A stretch of DNA of 64,000 bases, taken from Caldilineaceae bacterium (GTDB taxonomy: Bacteria > Chloroflexota > Anaerolineae > Caldilineales > Caldilineaceae). Position 1 is the first letter of the stretch. Each line of letters starts with the position of its first letter. The notes under the pieces were generated by a model. The model saw nothing but the letters and a program-made list of their open reading frames with translations, was not told where the DNA came from and ran no database searches. Both the position numbers and the translations under genes were made by a program. The stretch lies in assembly GCA_958295845.1 (NCBI GenBank), contig OY282376.1, positions 2,121,022 to 2,185,021 of the forward strand, in the 5' to 3' direction. Below, piece after piece: positions 1 to 8,964 of the stretch.

Positions 1-2
1 GC

Positions 3-1220
3 AAGTTCCACCTTGCCGGCGCACACGGCCGCGAAGAGCCCCGCCCTAAAGATGACGGCTATAGAGTCTTCCACTGGAGCCACGATCCAGAAGACCGCTA
101 CCCCTCCGGACACGCCTACGCCGACTGGCTGGCCGCGCAAGGCTACTCACTCAGAGATCTTAGGGAAGACCCAGCCTCGATTCCCCCGGATCTGCACCAG
201 ACCACCTGGTGTACCGACCGTGCCATCGATTTCCTGTCCGAGAAACGGCGCAAGGGCCCCTGGCTGATGAGCGTAAACGTATTCGACCCCCATACACCCT
301 TTGATCCACCACAGGAATACCGCGATCGCTACGATGCCTCCAAGATGCCCGCCCCACTGTTTCGCCAGTCCGACATCGCTACCCAATCGGCAATTCCCGG
401 CGACTTCCCGAACGCATCCCGTCCCCCACAGGATTTCAATGCCCAAGACGTGCTTGCCGCCTACTACGCCATGATCGAGCTGATCGATGACAACGTGGGA
501 CGATTGCTGGACGCGCTCGAAGAAACCGGCCAACGCCAAAACACCGTCATCATCTTCACCAGCGATCACGGCGAGATGCTCGGAGACCACGGTTTGCTTC
601 TGAAGGGCTGTCGATTCTACGAGGGGGCGGTGCGGGTACCGCTGATCATCAGCTGGCCCGGCCAGTTCCCGTTGCAGGAAGAGCCGGTTATCCAAGATAG
701 TCCCGACGATGACGGATCCGGCGAAGAGGAAGAAACGACCCCGGAGGAGTCCAATGCCAGCGCGTCAGACGATTCACCCGCCCCGGCCGGGTTCGTCAGT
801 AGCGCCCTGGTGGAGCTAATCGATATCGCGCCCACGCTGCTCGAGCTGGCCGGCCTGCCCATCCCTCTCCGCATGCAGGGCCGCTCTCTTCTGCCAATCC
901 TGCGGGGGGAACAATCGCCCAATCAACACCGCGACTTTGTCCGTTGCGAGTTCTACCGGGCTCAGAATCCCGCTGTTGTCACCCGCGCAAAATACGAGGG
1001 CAGCTACGCCACAATGTACAGGAACACCCACCACAAGATCGTCGTCTACCACGGCCACGAGCAGGGAGAACTCTACGACTTGGAGAATGACCCCGGCGAG
1101 TTCGAAAACCTCTGGAATGAACCCGACCACGCCGACCTGCGCTTCGACCTGATGCGCCGAAACTTCGATGCCTCGGCCTTCTCTGTCGACCCAGGTCCAC
1201 CGCAAACGACACCTTTTTGA
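3..1220 (+). CDS. Sulfatase, C-terminal part (5' end outside the window)
   Basis: Sulfatase (alkaline phosphatase superfamily) that would hydrolyse a sulfate ester. The reading frame is open from the first bases of the window, so the start and the CxPSR formylglycine site lie upstream and cannot be checked. The visible 405 residues match the full-length sulfatase at 1859-3388 almost throughout, beginning near residue 103 of that copy. The metal-site block TSDHGEMLGDHG is intact, and the C-terminal domain ends in the same DPGPPQT tail. As in the paralogue, an acidic low-complexity insert (about 676-785) interrupts the C-terminal half; its sequence differs between the copies. With the neighbouring remnant it forms the older half of a tandem duplication. 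No formylglycine-generating enzyme gene is seen in the window. Confidence 0.9.
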   Translation, partial: KFHLAGAHGREEPRPKDDGYRVFHWSHDPEDRYPSGHAYADWLAAQGYSLRDLREDPASIPPDLHQTTWCTDRAIDFLSEKRRKGPWLMSVNVFDPHTPFDPPQEYRDRYDASKMPAPLFRQSDIATQSAIPGDFPNASRPPQDFNAQDVLAAYYAMIELIDDNVGRLLDALEETGQRQNTVIIFTSDHGEMLGDHGLLLKGCRFYEGAVRVPLIISWPGQFPLQEEPVIQDSPDDDGSGEEEETTPEESNASASDDSPAPAGFVSSALVELIDIAPTLLELAGLPIPLRMQGRSLLPILRGEQSPNQHRDFVRCEFYRAQNPAVVTRAKYEGSYATMYRNTHHKIVVYHGHEQGELYDLENDPGEFENLWNEPDHADLRFDLMRRNFDASAFSVDPGPPQTTPF

Positions 1221-1280
1221 ACAGGAGACCAAGAACGGCAGGCCATGACAACTTAGCCTTAGAGAGTGAGGACCTGAATT

Positions 1281-1775
1281 CCTAAACCGGGAGTCTGGTA
1301 GGTCAGGTCGTAGTCACCAACCCTGTGCAACGAAACCGTCGCCGATGCAAGGTTCGGCTTCCCCAAAAGAACTCTGCTGCCCGATCTCTTCCTCGAGTCC
1401 GAGTCGTTGCAATCCGTTCCAGGCCGCACTGAAGTTGGCACGCCCGCGTGGCCCTGCTGATGCCAAAAAGAACAGATTCTCAACGCCAAGCACGTGGCGT
1501 GAACCGGCCATGCGGCGAAATGTTTCCGGAAACACGCGGCGCGCCATCACATGAAGAGCCTGCTGGCAATTTGTGCCCTCCATCAGGTCGACAGAGTGGC
1601 CAACAGCCTCCTTATCCTCCCAGGCCAATCCCATGCTACCCGGTCTGGGCAACTCACTGCGAAGGATCAGCGTATCGACTGACTCCTCCGCGAACCAGTA
1701 CTTTGAGTCTAGCCCGATGCGCAGATTCGCCTCTCGCCAAGAGACACAGGAGGAAACCGCGATCCTGTCCCATCC
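1281..1775 (-). pseudogene. Remnant of a GHL10-like glycosyl hydrolase gene (C-terminal end only)
   Basis: Minus-strand translation of this stretch aligns with the last ~155 residues of the intact gene at 3453-5189. Shared blocks include RIAVSxCV, SMGxAWED, GVENLFF and the terminal YDLTYQTPG. The match changes reading frame near 1370-1385, the stop codon after TPG is lost, and nothing of the N-terminal three quarters is present. It sits convergently behind the first sulfatase, exactly where the intact gene sits behind the second one. I read it as what is left of a duplicated sulfatase-GHL pair. It should not make a functional protein. Confidence 0.8.
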
Positions 1776-1858
1776 ATCGGGTTGACGCGCTCTAACTTGG
1801 ATTTCCCCAATAAAGGGATCATTTCAGAAAAGGAACTACGAACGAAGGAGGCCCTACC

Positions 1859-3388
1859 ATGAAGCACGACCGCCCCAACATCCTCTGGTTCTGCACCGAC
1901 CAGCAGAGGTTTGACACAATTCACGCACTGGGCAATCCCAATATCAACACACCCAATATCGATCGCTTGGTCGCCGAAGGCGTTGCCTTTACCCACGCCT
2001 TCTGCCAGAGCCCCATCTGCACCCCGAGCCGGGCCAGTTTTCTCACCGGCCGCTATCCTGCCAACGTGCGCGGCTGCATGAACGGCAACGAAGAGTGGGG
2101 CGAAGGCGCGCCGCTCGTCACAGCCCTGCTGGCCGAGAGCGGCTATGACTGCGGCCTCAGCGGCAAGTTTCACCTGGCCGGCGCACACGGCCGCGAAGAA
2201 CCCCGCCCCAAAGATGACGGCTACCGAGTCTTCCACTGGAGCCATGACCCACAAGACCGCTACCCATCCGGCCACGCCTACGCCGACTGGCTGGCCGCAC
2301 AAGGCTACTCCCTGCGCGACCTCAGAGAAGACCCGGCCTCGATTCCGCCGGACCTGCACCAAACAACCTGGTGTACTGACCGAGCCATCGACTTTCTTTC
2401 GGAGAAAAGGCGCAAGGGACCATGGCTGATGAGCGTCAACGTCTTCGATCCCCACTCCCCCTTCGACCCGCCCCAGGAGTATCGCGATCGATACGACGCC
2501 GCCAACCTGCCCTCACCCCTGTTCCGTCAAAGCGACTTGGCCGCACAGCCTAAGATCCCAGGAGACTTTCAAAACCCGGCCAGAGTGCCGCAAGAGTTCG
2601 ACGCCCCGGACATTGTCGCCTCCTACTACGCCATGATCGAGCTCATAGACGAAAATATAGGTCGGCTACTGGCCGCGCTTGAAGAGACAGACCAGCGCGA
2701 GAACACAGTCATCATCTTCACCAGCGATCACGGCGAGATGCTGGGGGATCATGGTCTGCTTCTCAAGGGCTGTAGGTTCTACGAAGGGCTGGTGCGCGTT
2801 CCGCTGATCATCAGTTGGCCTGGCCACTTTCCCGCGCAAGAAGAGCCGGTTCTCGAAGACGGTCTTGCAGACGATGACTCCAACCGAGAAGAAAATGCCG
2901 AAGGGGAGGAACCGCCGGAAGGAGCGCCTGAAGAAGATTCACTCGCCGCGCCTGCCGGCTTCGTCAGCGACGCCTTGGTCGAGCTTGTCGATATCGCCCC
3001 CACGCTACTGGAGCTAGCCGGTCTGTCCCTGCCACATGGTATGCAGGGTCGGTCATTGCTCCCCATTCTCAACGGCGACGCCCCGCCGCATCAGCATCGT
3101 GACTTCGTCCGCTGCGAATACTATTGCGCCCTCAATCCCGATATCCCCGGCCGCACACAGTACGAAGGCAGCTACGCCACGATGTACCGCGACCGGCGCC
3201 ACAAAATAGTAGTCTATCACGGTCACGAGCAAGGGGAGCTCTACGACCTGGAGAAAGACCCCGGCGAATTCGAAAACCTGTGGGACGACCGCGCAAGTGA
3301 AGCCCTGCGTTTCGACCTGTTGCGCCGCAACTTCGACGCCCTTGCCTTCTCCATCGACCCGGGCCCGCCGCAGACTAGGCCTCACTAA
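1859..3388 (+). CDS. Sulfatase (arylsulfatase/choline-sulfatase-like)
   Basis: 509-residue sulfatase. Visible are the N-terminal metal motif FCTDQQR (D14, Q15), the formylglycine signature CTPSR with C54 as the residue to be oxidised, a conserved K/H pair in SGKFHLAG near residue 103, and TSDHGEMLGDHG (D290, H291). There is no signal peptide, so it is probably cytoplasmic and acts on imported sulfated sugars, unlike most periplasmic sulfatases. The start is fixed by a GAAGGAGG Shine-Dalgarno site just upstream. An acidic Glu/Asp-rich insert occupies about residues 330-366 and is unusual for the family. It is a close paralogue of the upstream partial gene and converges on a GHL10-like gene 64 bases away. 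The substrate is unknown. Confidence 0.93.
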   Translation: MKHDRPNILWFCTDQQRFDTIHALGNPNINTPNIDRLVAEGVAFTHAFCQSPICTPSRASFLTGRYPANVRGCMNGNEEWGEGAPLVTALLAESGYDCGLSGKFHLAGAHGREEPRPKDDGYRVFHWSHDPQDRYPSGHAYADWLAAQGYSLRDLREDPASIPPDLHQTTWCTDRAIDFLSEKRRKGPWLMSVNVFDPHSPFDPPQEYRDRYDAANLPSPLFRQSDLAAQPKIPGDFQNPARVPQEFDAPDIVASYYAMIELIDENIGRLLAALEETDQRENTVIIFTSDHGEMLGDHGLLLKGCRFYEGLVRVPLIISWPGHFPAQEEPVLEDGLADDDSNREENAEGEEPPEGAPEEDSLAAPAGFVSDALVELVDIAPTLLELAGLSLPHGMQGRSLLPILNGDAPPHQHRDFVRCEYYCALNPDIPGRTQYEGSYATMYRDRRHKIVVYHGHEQGELYDLEKDPGEFENLWDDRASEALRFDLLRRNFDALAFSIDPGPPQTRPH

Positions 3389-3452
3389 AGACAGGCCACA
3401 ACCCCAATACCACAAGGTGGCGAAAAAGTGGGCTAGGGCCTTAACTATCCAA

Positions 3453-5189
3453 TCAGCCGGGCGTCTGGTACGTCAGGTCGTACTCTCCTACCTTACGCAG
3501 TGGCGTCGAAACCTGGCGGTAACTTGGCGCCCCATCCCGAAGCCAACTCTCGATCTCCTCCCGGTGACCTAGCTTTCGGAGGGCGTTCCAACTTTCTCCG
3601 AAATGAGCGCGCCCGCTCGGCCCGGCAGAATCCCAAAAAAACAGATTCTCAACGCCCTGTGCATACAGAGAAGCCGCCTTCCGGCCAAACGTTTCATACG
3701 GCATGTGGCGCGGCATCACATTCAAAGCCAATTGACAGTCAGTGCCTTCGACCAGTTCGACGAAATGGCGGACCGCGTCTCCGTCTTCCCAGGCCATCCC
3801 CATACTGTCTAATCCCGGCACATCGGTGTAAGGGATCAGCGTGTCAATCAGCCCTTCCCCGATCCAGGTCTCCAGGTCGAGGCCGTTTCGGAAATTCTCC
3901 TCCCGGTTCAGCACACAGGCTGAAACCGCAATCCGCTCCCGCCCCTGCTCCCGTGCCAGTTCGTCGAGAGACTCTCGAAGTTCCCGGTGAAACGCCGTCA
4001 ATGCCACGCTTCGATAGGCCAGCCAGCGTGGGTCATCGTCCGCCAGCTGCCTGGGGTCCTCGCCATGCGCCGCAATGTACCCCTCCACCAGCGGCGGCTC
4101 ATAGTCCACCAGCGGTGGGCGCCGGCAGTAAAGCATGCAGACGCCGTCGACCGGATGTTGCGCTACTTCCATCAATAGGCTGATAACGAATCGGCGCGTG
4201 TCGGCATAGGCGTAGGAAACCCTGGGCGCGGTCTGTCCTTCTTTCCCCACCATCCGCAGGTCCGGCCGCGTAAAGTAAAGACTGCCTGCATTCCACTGCT
4301 CCAATGGAGATGGGTAGAAAAACCCTGCCGGGCGGTAACTTGCGTGAAAACTGAGCCCCATCTCGTGCGCCGCCTCCAGCGCCACCACAAAGGGATCAAG
4401 CTCTTGATCTCGAAACGAACGCCAGCTCTCCGCGTGCAGTCGGTCGCCCTGCCGGTCGAAATCCTCAATCCCGTCGCAAGTGGGTAAGCGCCCCACCTGT
4501 CCCAGGTAGAACATCAAATCACCGGCGCCGCACTCCCAATAGAGTCGCGAAAAGTCGGAGTGCCGGTAAGGTTCAATCTCGTTCCGCACCGCCCCCTCTG
4601 TCGCCGTACCGTACAGATAAAGATACCCATGCGCGTCGTTGTGCGCGAAAAGCCTCCGCGTTTCCGTCCGTTGGCGTTCAATTTCCACTTCTCTGACCTG
4701 CGCCTCAGACAAAGGAGCCAGCCTAATGTAAGCAAGTTTGGTTCGTTCACACGACACCGCCGCTGGCTCATCTGATGTACCAGTTGGCGTGCAGACCTGG
4801 CGGACAGAAAGTTCCTGCCCTGTCAGGTCCGCATCCTTCCATAGGAGCTCATAAATGTTGTGACCGTGCGGATTGGATTCCCCCCAATCTGGACCCATGT
4901 TCAAATGTGAAAAGCAAGGGTCCCCACTGAGTTTCAGCTCAATCGAGCCGCGTCCCCGGTGGTCCGGGTAGACCCCAACAAAGATTCGATGCCAGCCGCT
5001 CACCGCGAGGCCGAGCGAGACCTCCGGTGCCGCCGTCTCTTCCCCCGCACTGAGCAGATTGCCGCTCAGACCTTCTGTCTCGTACGACTGCACGTGCCAG
5101 GCGCGCCGCTTTGGATCGGTGGAAAGCGACGTTTCTGGCTGGCAGCATGTAAGGTCGGTGATGTAAATCGACCCATCTTGGTCAGGCAC
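3453..5189 (-). CDS. GHL10-like glycosyl hydrolase family protein (copy B)
   Basis: 578-residue protein with two parts. An N-terminal beta-rich module (about 1-195) carries the pattern YITDL...LSTD...YETxxxSGxxLxAG...VSGWHRI. A C-terminal part (about 200-565) resembles TIM-barrel glycoside-hydrolase-like proteins of the GHL10 type (family assignment from memory, tentative). It is a clear paralogue of the gene at 9927-11591. Translation starts at GTG; a GGAGGTG Shine-Dalgarno site lies in the last codons of the upstream permease gene, so the two are coupled. Last gene of the minus-strand transporter operon. There is no signal peptide, so it probably processes imported saccharides. Catalytic acids cannot be assigned with confidence. 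Confidence 0.7.
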   Translation of the reverse strand: MPDQDGSIYITDLTCCQPETSLSTDPKRRAWHVQSYETEGLSGNLLSAGEETAAPEVSLGLAVSGWHRIFVGVYPDHRGRGSIELKLSGDPCFSHLNMGPDWGESNPHGHNIYELLWKDADLTGQELSVRQVCTPTGTSDEPAAVSCERTKLAYIRLAPLSEAQVREVEIERQRTETRRLFAHNDAHGYLYLYGTATEGAVRNEIEPYRHSDFSRLYWECGAGDLMFYLGQVGRLPTCDGIEDFDRQGDRLHAESWRSFRDQELDPFVVALEAAHEMGLSFHASYRPAGFFYPSPLEQWNAGSLYFTRPDLRMVGKEGQTAPRVSYAYADTRRFVISLLMEVAQHPVDGVCMLYCRRPPLVDYEPPLVEGYIAAHGEDPRQLADDDPRWLAYRSVALTAFHRELRESLDELAREQGRERIAVSACVLNREENFRNGLDLETWIGEGLIDTLIPYTDVPGLDSMGMAWEDGDAVRHFVELVEGTDCQLALNVMPRHMPYETFGRKAASLYAQGVENLFFWDSAGPSGRAHFGESWNALRKLGHREEIESWLRDGAPSYRQVSTPLRKVGEYDLTYQTPG

Positions 5190-5191
5190 TG

Positions 5192-6091
5192 TTACACCTC
5201 CATTCGCGGATCAAAGGCATCTCTTAGTCCGTCGCCAACAAAGTTCATCGCCAGTACCGCCACCGATATCGCTATGCCCGGCGGCAGCCAGAGCCAGGGC
5301 GAGTTGGTAAGAACCGTCAACGACTGCGCCGAATTCAACATACTTCCCCAGCTGGCCTGCGGAATCTGCACGCCCAACCCCAGAAACGACAGCGCCGACT
5401 CGGTCAAAATCGTGCCTGCAACACCCAACGTCGCTGCCACCAGAATGTAGGGCTGCAGATTTGGCAATATATGGCGGAAAACAATCCTGTAGTGCGGCGT
5501 GCCAATACATCTCGCCGCCTCCACAAAAGCCTGTTCCCGCAACGATAACACCTGCGCGCGCAGCAGCCGCGCCAGCCCCTCCCATCCCAACACGCCAATA
5601 ACCACCATCACATTGATGATGTTCGGCCCAAGCAAAGCCACCAACATCAGGATCGCGAAAAACGTGGGAAAGTTCATAACCAGCTCAGTAAAGCGCATCA
5701 GAATATTGTCGATCCGACCGCCAACGTACCCTGACACCGTGCCGATCACTACACCTATCGAAATCGAGATCACATTCGCCACAAATCCAACCGACATCGA
5801 AATGCGCGCGCCGTATACCATGCGCGCCCACATATCCCTGCCCGCCGAATCCGTGCCCAGAATATGGTCTACGCTCGGCGGCTGGCGGATGCTGTCCAGG
5901 TCGACCGTATAAGGATCCTGCACGGCCACGATCGGCGCGAAAATAGCGATCAAACCCAGGACTACGATAATCACCAAACTGCCGACAGCCACCTTATGCC
6001 GCCGAAAACGCGCCCCAACCGTATTGGGGATCTTCCGGGCAGCCAAGTCTACCTGCTCTATTTCGTTTTCAGGCAAGGGAGATTCTGGCAT
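5192..6091 (-). CDS. ABC transporter permease, DppC/OppC type
   Basis: 299-residue inner-membrane permease of the peptide/nickel/oligosaccharide family. It has the family's N-terminal segment with one membrane helix, the LGTDSAGRDMWARMVYGAR block, a five-helix core, and the EAA loop (EAARCIGTPHYRIVFRHILPN) that contacts an ATPase. I chose the ATG at 6091, with AAGGTAGG upstream. A longer frame reaching 6229 would overlap the end of the binding-protein gene and the terminator hairpin, and adds a non-conserved leader. It pairs with the DppB-type permease of the same operon. No ATPase gene is present in the window, so a shared or distant ATPase is inferred. Confidence 0.92.
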   Translation of the reverse strand: MPESPLPENEIEQVDLAARKIPNTVGARFRRHKVAVGSLVIIVVLGLIAIFAPIVAVQDPYTVDLDSIRQPPSVDHILGTDSAGRDMWARMVYGARISMSVGFVANVISISIGVVIGTVSGYVGGRIDNILMRFTELVMNFPTFFAILMLVALLGPNIINVMVVIGVLGWEGLARLLRAQVLSLREQAFVEAARCIGTPHYRIVFRHILPNLQPYILVAATLGVAGTILTESALSFLGLGVQIPQASWGSMLNSAQSLTVLTNSPWLWLPPGIAISVAVLAMNFVGDGLRDAFDPRMEV

Positions 6092-6130
6092 GCAGTAGCG
6101 CCTACCTTGTAGCGGTCCGGCTTTTTGTGG

Positions 6131-6180
6131 AGAAGAAAAAGCGAGAGGAGAGAATGCGCTTCGTACTCCCCTCTCGCTAT
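6131..6180 (-). terminator. Intrinsic terminator-like stem-loop after the binding-protein gene
   Basis: On the minus strand an 11-12 bp stem (AGCGAGAGG arm at 6140-6148, CCTCTCGCT arm at about 6170-6178) is followed by TTTTTCTTCT. It lies 13 bases past the stop codon of the solute-binding-protein gene and before the permease gene. It probably ends or protects most binding-protein transcripts, letting only some reach the permease and GHL genes. Confidence 0.75.
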
Positions 6181-6192
6181 ACCACAACTCAT

Positions 6193-7917
6193 CTAACCGT
6201 CGAACGACCAGCCTTCCAGATTCGTCCACCAGTCCCGCTTCGCCGGCAGCGGGTTGGCCAAATCAGCAAGACTCGACACGACGCCCCGGTCGGTAATCTC
6301 CGGTATGTTCACACCACCGTTGAACACCCATACGTTGTTGCCCACGTAGAGCGGCGCATGCGACGGATTATCATTAAGCGTTCTCTGAAGCTCGAAGTAA
6401 ATCTCCTGGCGAGCTGCCTGATCCGTCAGCTGGCCCGCCTCGATCACCTTCTCTTCGAAATCGCCGCCAAGCGCCTCCGAGTATCCGTTGGCATTGCGCC
6501 CCTGCGTAGTCAGATGGAACTTGAGGAATCCATCCGGGTCCGGGAACGAGCCGAAGCCCACCCGCACAGCATCGAAATCATGCGTGTCGTAGAACCTCTC
6601 CACCCAGACCGAGCTGTCCATCTCTTCGATCTTGATCTTGAATCCCGCCTCCTCCAACATCTGCTTCTCTGCCGCCACCTGGGCACGCGCCTCTTCGCTC
6701 CGCAGCGTAATCAGGTTGACCGTAACCTCCTGATCAAAGTCCCAACCCGCCTCTTCCAGCAAGCTACGGGCTAGGTCCGCATCGTAGTCATACGGGTTGA
6801 GATCGTCCGGGATCGACCAGCCGTGAATCAGCGGGGAATTGTAGATTGTGCCGTTGCCCCCCTGGAATACCTCAATGATTTTCTTCCTGTCCAATGCGTG
6901 CAGCCAAGCCTGACGCACCCGCTTGTCCGCAAAGAAACCCCGCCTCAGATTGAAAGAATATGCGGTGAAGACAACACCTGTCGTCGCCACGACATTGAAT
7001 TCCTCGTTGTCGATGAACGATTGAACGACCTCCGTCGAACTAGTATTGAGACCGCCCCAGGCGTTGAAATGGGCCTCCCCCCTCTCCAGCGCAATCTGCC
7101 CAACATCCGGCGAGGCAACGATCTGCATGATGTAGCTGCCCAGCTTTGGTGCCCCCCATTGCCAGTCATCGTTTGCTTCCAGGCGGATGAACTGGTCCGC
7201 CTGGTACTCCAGGAACTTGAACGGTCCCGATCCCAGCGGGTCTTCGAAGAAGAACGACTGGTTCTCCAACGTATCCGGCGCCACGTCGCCCAGGACATGC
7301 TTGGGCAGAATAGCCAGCGCCGCCTGAAACAGGAATAGCCCGGTCGGATAGGCGGTCGTAAACTGAATCGTCTTGGCATCCACGACAGTGATGCCGGCTA
7401 CACTGTCCGCCTCTTCGTTGGAATACGCCTCAGCCCCCTCAAGCATCGCCAGGTTGCTTACCTGCCGCGACTTTGTCGCCGGGTTCAGGTATAGCTCATA
7501 GGTGAAGAGCACGTCCTCAGCTGTGAAATCCGTACCGTCGTGCCACTTCGCGTCCGGATGAATGTGGAATGTGTACTGCGTCGCATCGTCCGACGCCTCC
7601 CAACTCTCCGCCATGATCGGCACAAATCCGGTCTTGGGCACATTCTCTTGAATCAGGGGCGGCAACACGCACTGGAAGAAGTGCGCCTGGAATCCCTGAA
7701 CCGCCGTAAGGGGATTGAAGCTGTTTATCGGTCCACCATAGAGGCCAATCAGATTGCCCCTCTGCATCTCTTCTGCAGCCGCCTCATCAGCCGCTGCACC
7801 GGCGCCTGCGTCCGAAGCGACCGGAGCGCACGCCGCCAGCGCCGTCGCGCCCGCCGCCAATGCGCTCGCCTTCAGAAACTCTCGTCGGTTTACACCGCGA
7901 TCTCTGAAACTTTGCAT
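6193..7917 (-). CDS. Solute-binding lipoprotein, family 5 (DppA/OppA type), Tat-exported
   Basis: 574-residue extracellular binding protein of the peptide/oligosaccharide (SBP_bac_5) family. The N-terminus has a twin-arginine motif (RREFLK, R11-R12), a hydrophobic stretch and a lipobox LAAC with C30 as the lipidation site. It should therefore be exported folded and anchored to the outer face of the membrane. Family features include the YTFHIHPDAKWHDGTDFTAEDV block. An AGGAGG site 6 bases upstream fixes the start. It is flanked on the transcript by a stem-loop on each side (7971-8023 and 6131-6180), which suggests separate control of its abundance. Because GHL and lyase genes share the operon, an oligosaccharide ligand is more likely than a peptide (inference). 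Confidence 0.93.
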   Translation of the reverse strand: MQSFRDRGVNRREFLKASALAAGATALAACAPVASDAGAGAAADEAAAEEMQRGNLIGLYGGPINSFNPLTAVQGFQAHFFQCVLPPLIQENVPKTGFVPIMAESWEASDDATQYTFHIHPDAKWHDGTDFTAEDVLFTYELYLNPATKSRQVSNLAMLEGAEAYSNEEADSVAGITVVDAKTIQFTTAYPTGLFLFQAALAILPKHVLGDVAPDTLENQSFFFEDPLGSGPFKFLEYQADQFIRLEANDDWQWGAPKLGSYIMQIVASPDVGQIALERGEAHFNAWGGLNTSSTEVVQSFIDNEEFNVVATTGVVFTAYSFNLRRGFFADKRVRQAWLHALDRKKIIEVFQGGNGTIYNSPLIHGWSIPDDLNPYDYDADLARSLLEEAGWDFDQEVTVNLITLRSEEARAQVAAEKQMLEEAGFKIKIEEMDSSVWVERFYDTHDFDAVRVGFGSFPDPDGFLKFHLTTQGRNANGYSEALGGDFEEKVIEAGQLTDQAARQEIYFELQRTLNDNPSHAPLYVGNNVWVFNGGVNIPEITDRGVVSSLADLANPLPAKRDWWTNLEGWSFDG

Positions 7918-7970
7918 GGATCTCCTCCTGAAAAGTGAGAATAACGTTCCCGATAACGATATAGTAGCGA

Positions 7971-8023
7971 AGAAGAACTGCTGAAGTGAAGCCGGCGTCC
8001 GGCCTCGCTAGGCCAGTTCTTCT
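7971..8023 (-). promoter_or_regulatory. Stem-loop in the leader of the binding-protein gene
   Basis: Perfect 10-bp inverted repeat (AGAAGAACTG at 7971-7980, CAGTTCTTCT at 8014-8023) with a nested GCCGG/CCGGC hairpin at 7991-8003. It lies in the 125-base gap between the DHDPS-family gene and the binding-protein gene. No U-tract follows on the minus strand, so RNA processing or 5' stabilisation is more likely than termination. Confidence 0.55.
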
Positions 8024-8042
8024 ACTTGGCGATTAACCTTGG

Positions 8043-8954
8043 CTATAGCAAATTTAGGTCCACCAGTACCTGCGAAAGCTCTTCCATCTGTTCGTCGCTC
8101 AACGAGTGGTATGGGGGCCGGCGCCAGCGCTCTGTCAGTCCATGCAACTCGTACGTGCCGTGCAATGCCGCGTCAAAGCTGCCCACCACTTTGAGGACAT
8201 ACGCAAAGTAGGGCATATCGTAGCGGCGAACAATGCCAGCGGCCGTGCCCCACTCTTCTTCCTGCACAGCCCGCCAGTATGCCTGCGTAACCTGCGGCGC
8301 AAAAGTGACAAAAGTGGACAGATAGCCGTCGCACCCATAATGAACGAGATCAAAATGGTTCTGCTTCTGTCCCCCCGAAATAATCGCCCAGTGCCCGTGC
8401 AGCAGCAGCGCCATCTTGCGCGCAAATACCCCCACAAGGTCGTCCTTTATCGCAACTACCCCCGGCACCTCGTCCCGCAACCGCCGCAGCACCGCCAATC
8501 CCAACTCGTGCGATCGACTGAATACATTGGTCACAACCATCACCGGAATCTCCGCCGCAACCGCCGCATAGTGGGCGACGAAGCTGTCGGCCGTACACGA
8601 ACCGGCCCAATCCGGCGGCAGGACCATCAGCACGTCGGCCCCAACTTCCCGCGCATAACGCGCGAATGACACAGTCTTGCCCGTCCACCAGATGCGGTCC
8701 GCCGCCACCACCGCCGCCCGCCCCGCTGTCTGTTCAGCCACCACCCTGGTCACTTCCGCCACCTCACTGTCAGTGAGCAGCGAGAAGAGGCTGTCCCCGT
8801 ACGTCAACATCATCGCCGTGCTGCCCGCACTGACACCTCTTTCAACCAGCCCCCGCAGGCCGTTATAGTCAATCTCGCCGTCCTTGGTGAACGGCGTGTG
8901 CAACGAAGTCACCGGCCCGGTCAACTGTGAACGCAATCCTTGTGAAGTACTCAT
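8043..8954 (-). CDS. DHDPS/N-acetylneuraminate lyase family protein (class I aldolase fold)
   Basis: 303-residue (beta/alpha)8 protein of the dihydrodipicolinate synthase family, whose members cleave or join pyruvate-type substrates through a Schiff base. The Schiff-base lysine is visible in VVAIKDD (K170). The usual tyrosine before the NVPSR motif is replaced: the segment reads VTNVFSRS, with T142 in the tyrosine position. That argues against a true DapA and for a sugar-acid or other aldolase/dehydratase activity. It starts 10 bases after the DppB-type permease gene and lies in an oligosaccharide-type transport operon, so a role in breaking down an imported sugar acid is likely. The exact reaction is unknown. 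Confidence 0.85.
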   Translation of the reverse strand: MSTSQGLRSQLTGPVTSLHTPFTKDGEIDYNGLRGLVERGVSAGSTAMMLTYGDSLFSLLTDSEVAEVTRVVAEQTAGRAAVVAADRIWWTGKTVSFARYAREVGADVLMVLPPDWAGSCTADSFVAHYAAVAAEIPVMVVTNVFSRSHELGLAVLRRLRDEVPGVVAIKDDLVGVFARKMALLLHGHWAIISGGQKQNHFDLVHYGCDGYLSTFVTFAPQVTQAYWRAVQEEEWGTAAGIVRRYDMPYFAYVLKVVGSFDAALHGTYELHGLTERWRRPPYHSLSDEQMEELSQVLVDLNLL

Positions 8955-8964
8955 GGCAGCATCC

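Noticed and set aside
6092..6229. N-terminal extension of the DppC-type permease
   Set aside because: It would run through the terminator hairpin and the end of the binding-protein gene; the ATG at 6091 has a Shine-Dalgarno site and a family-like N-terminus.
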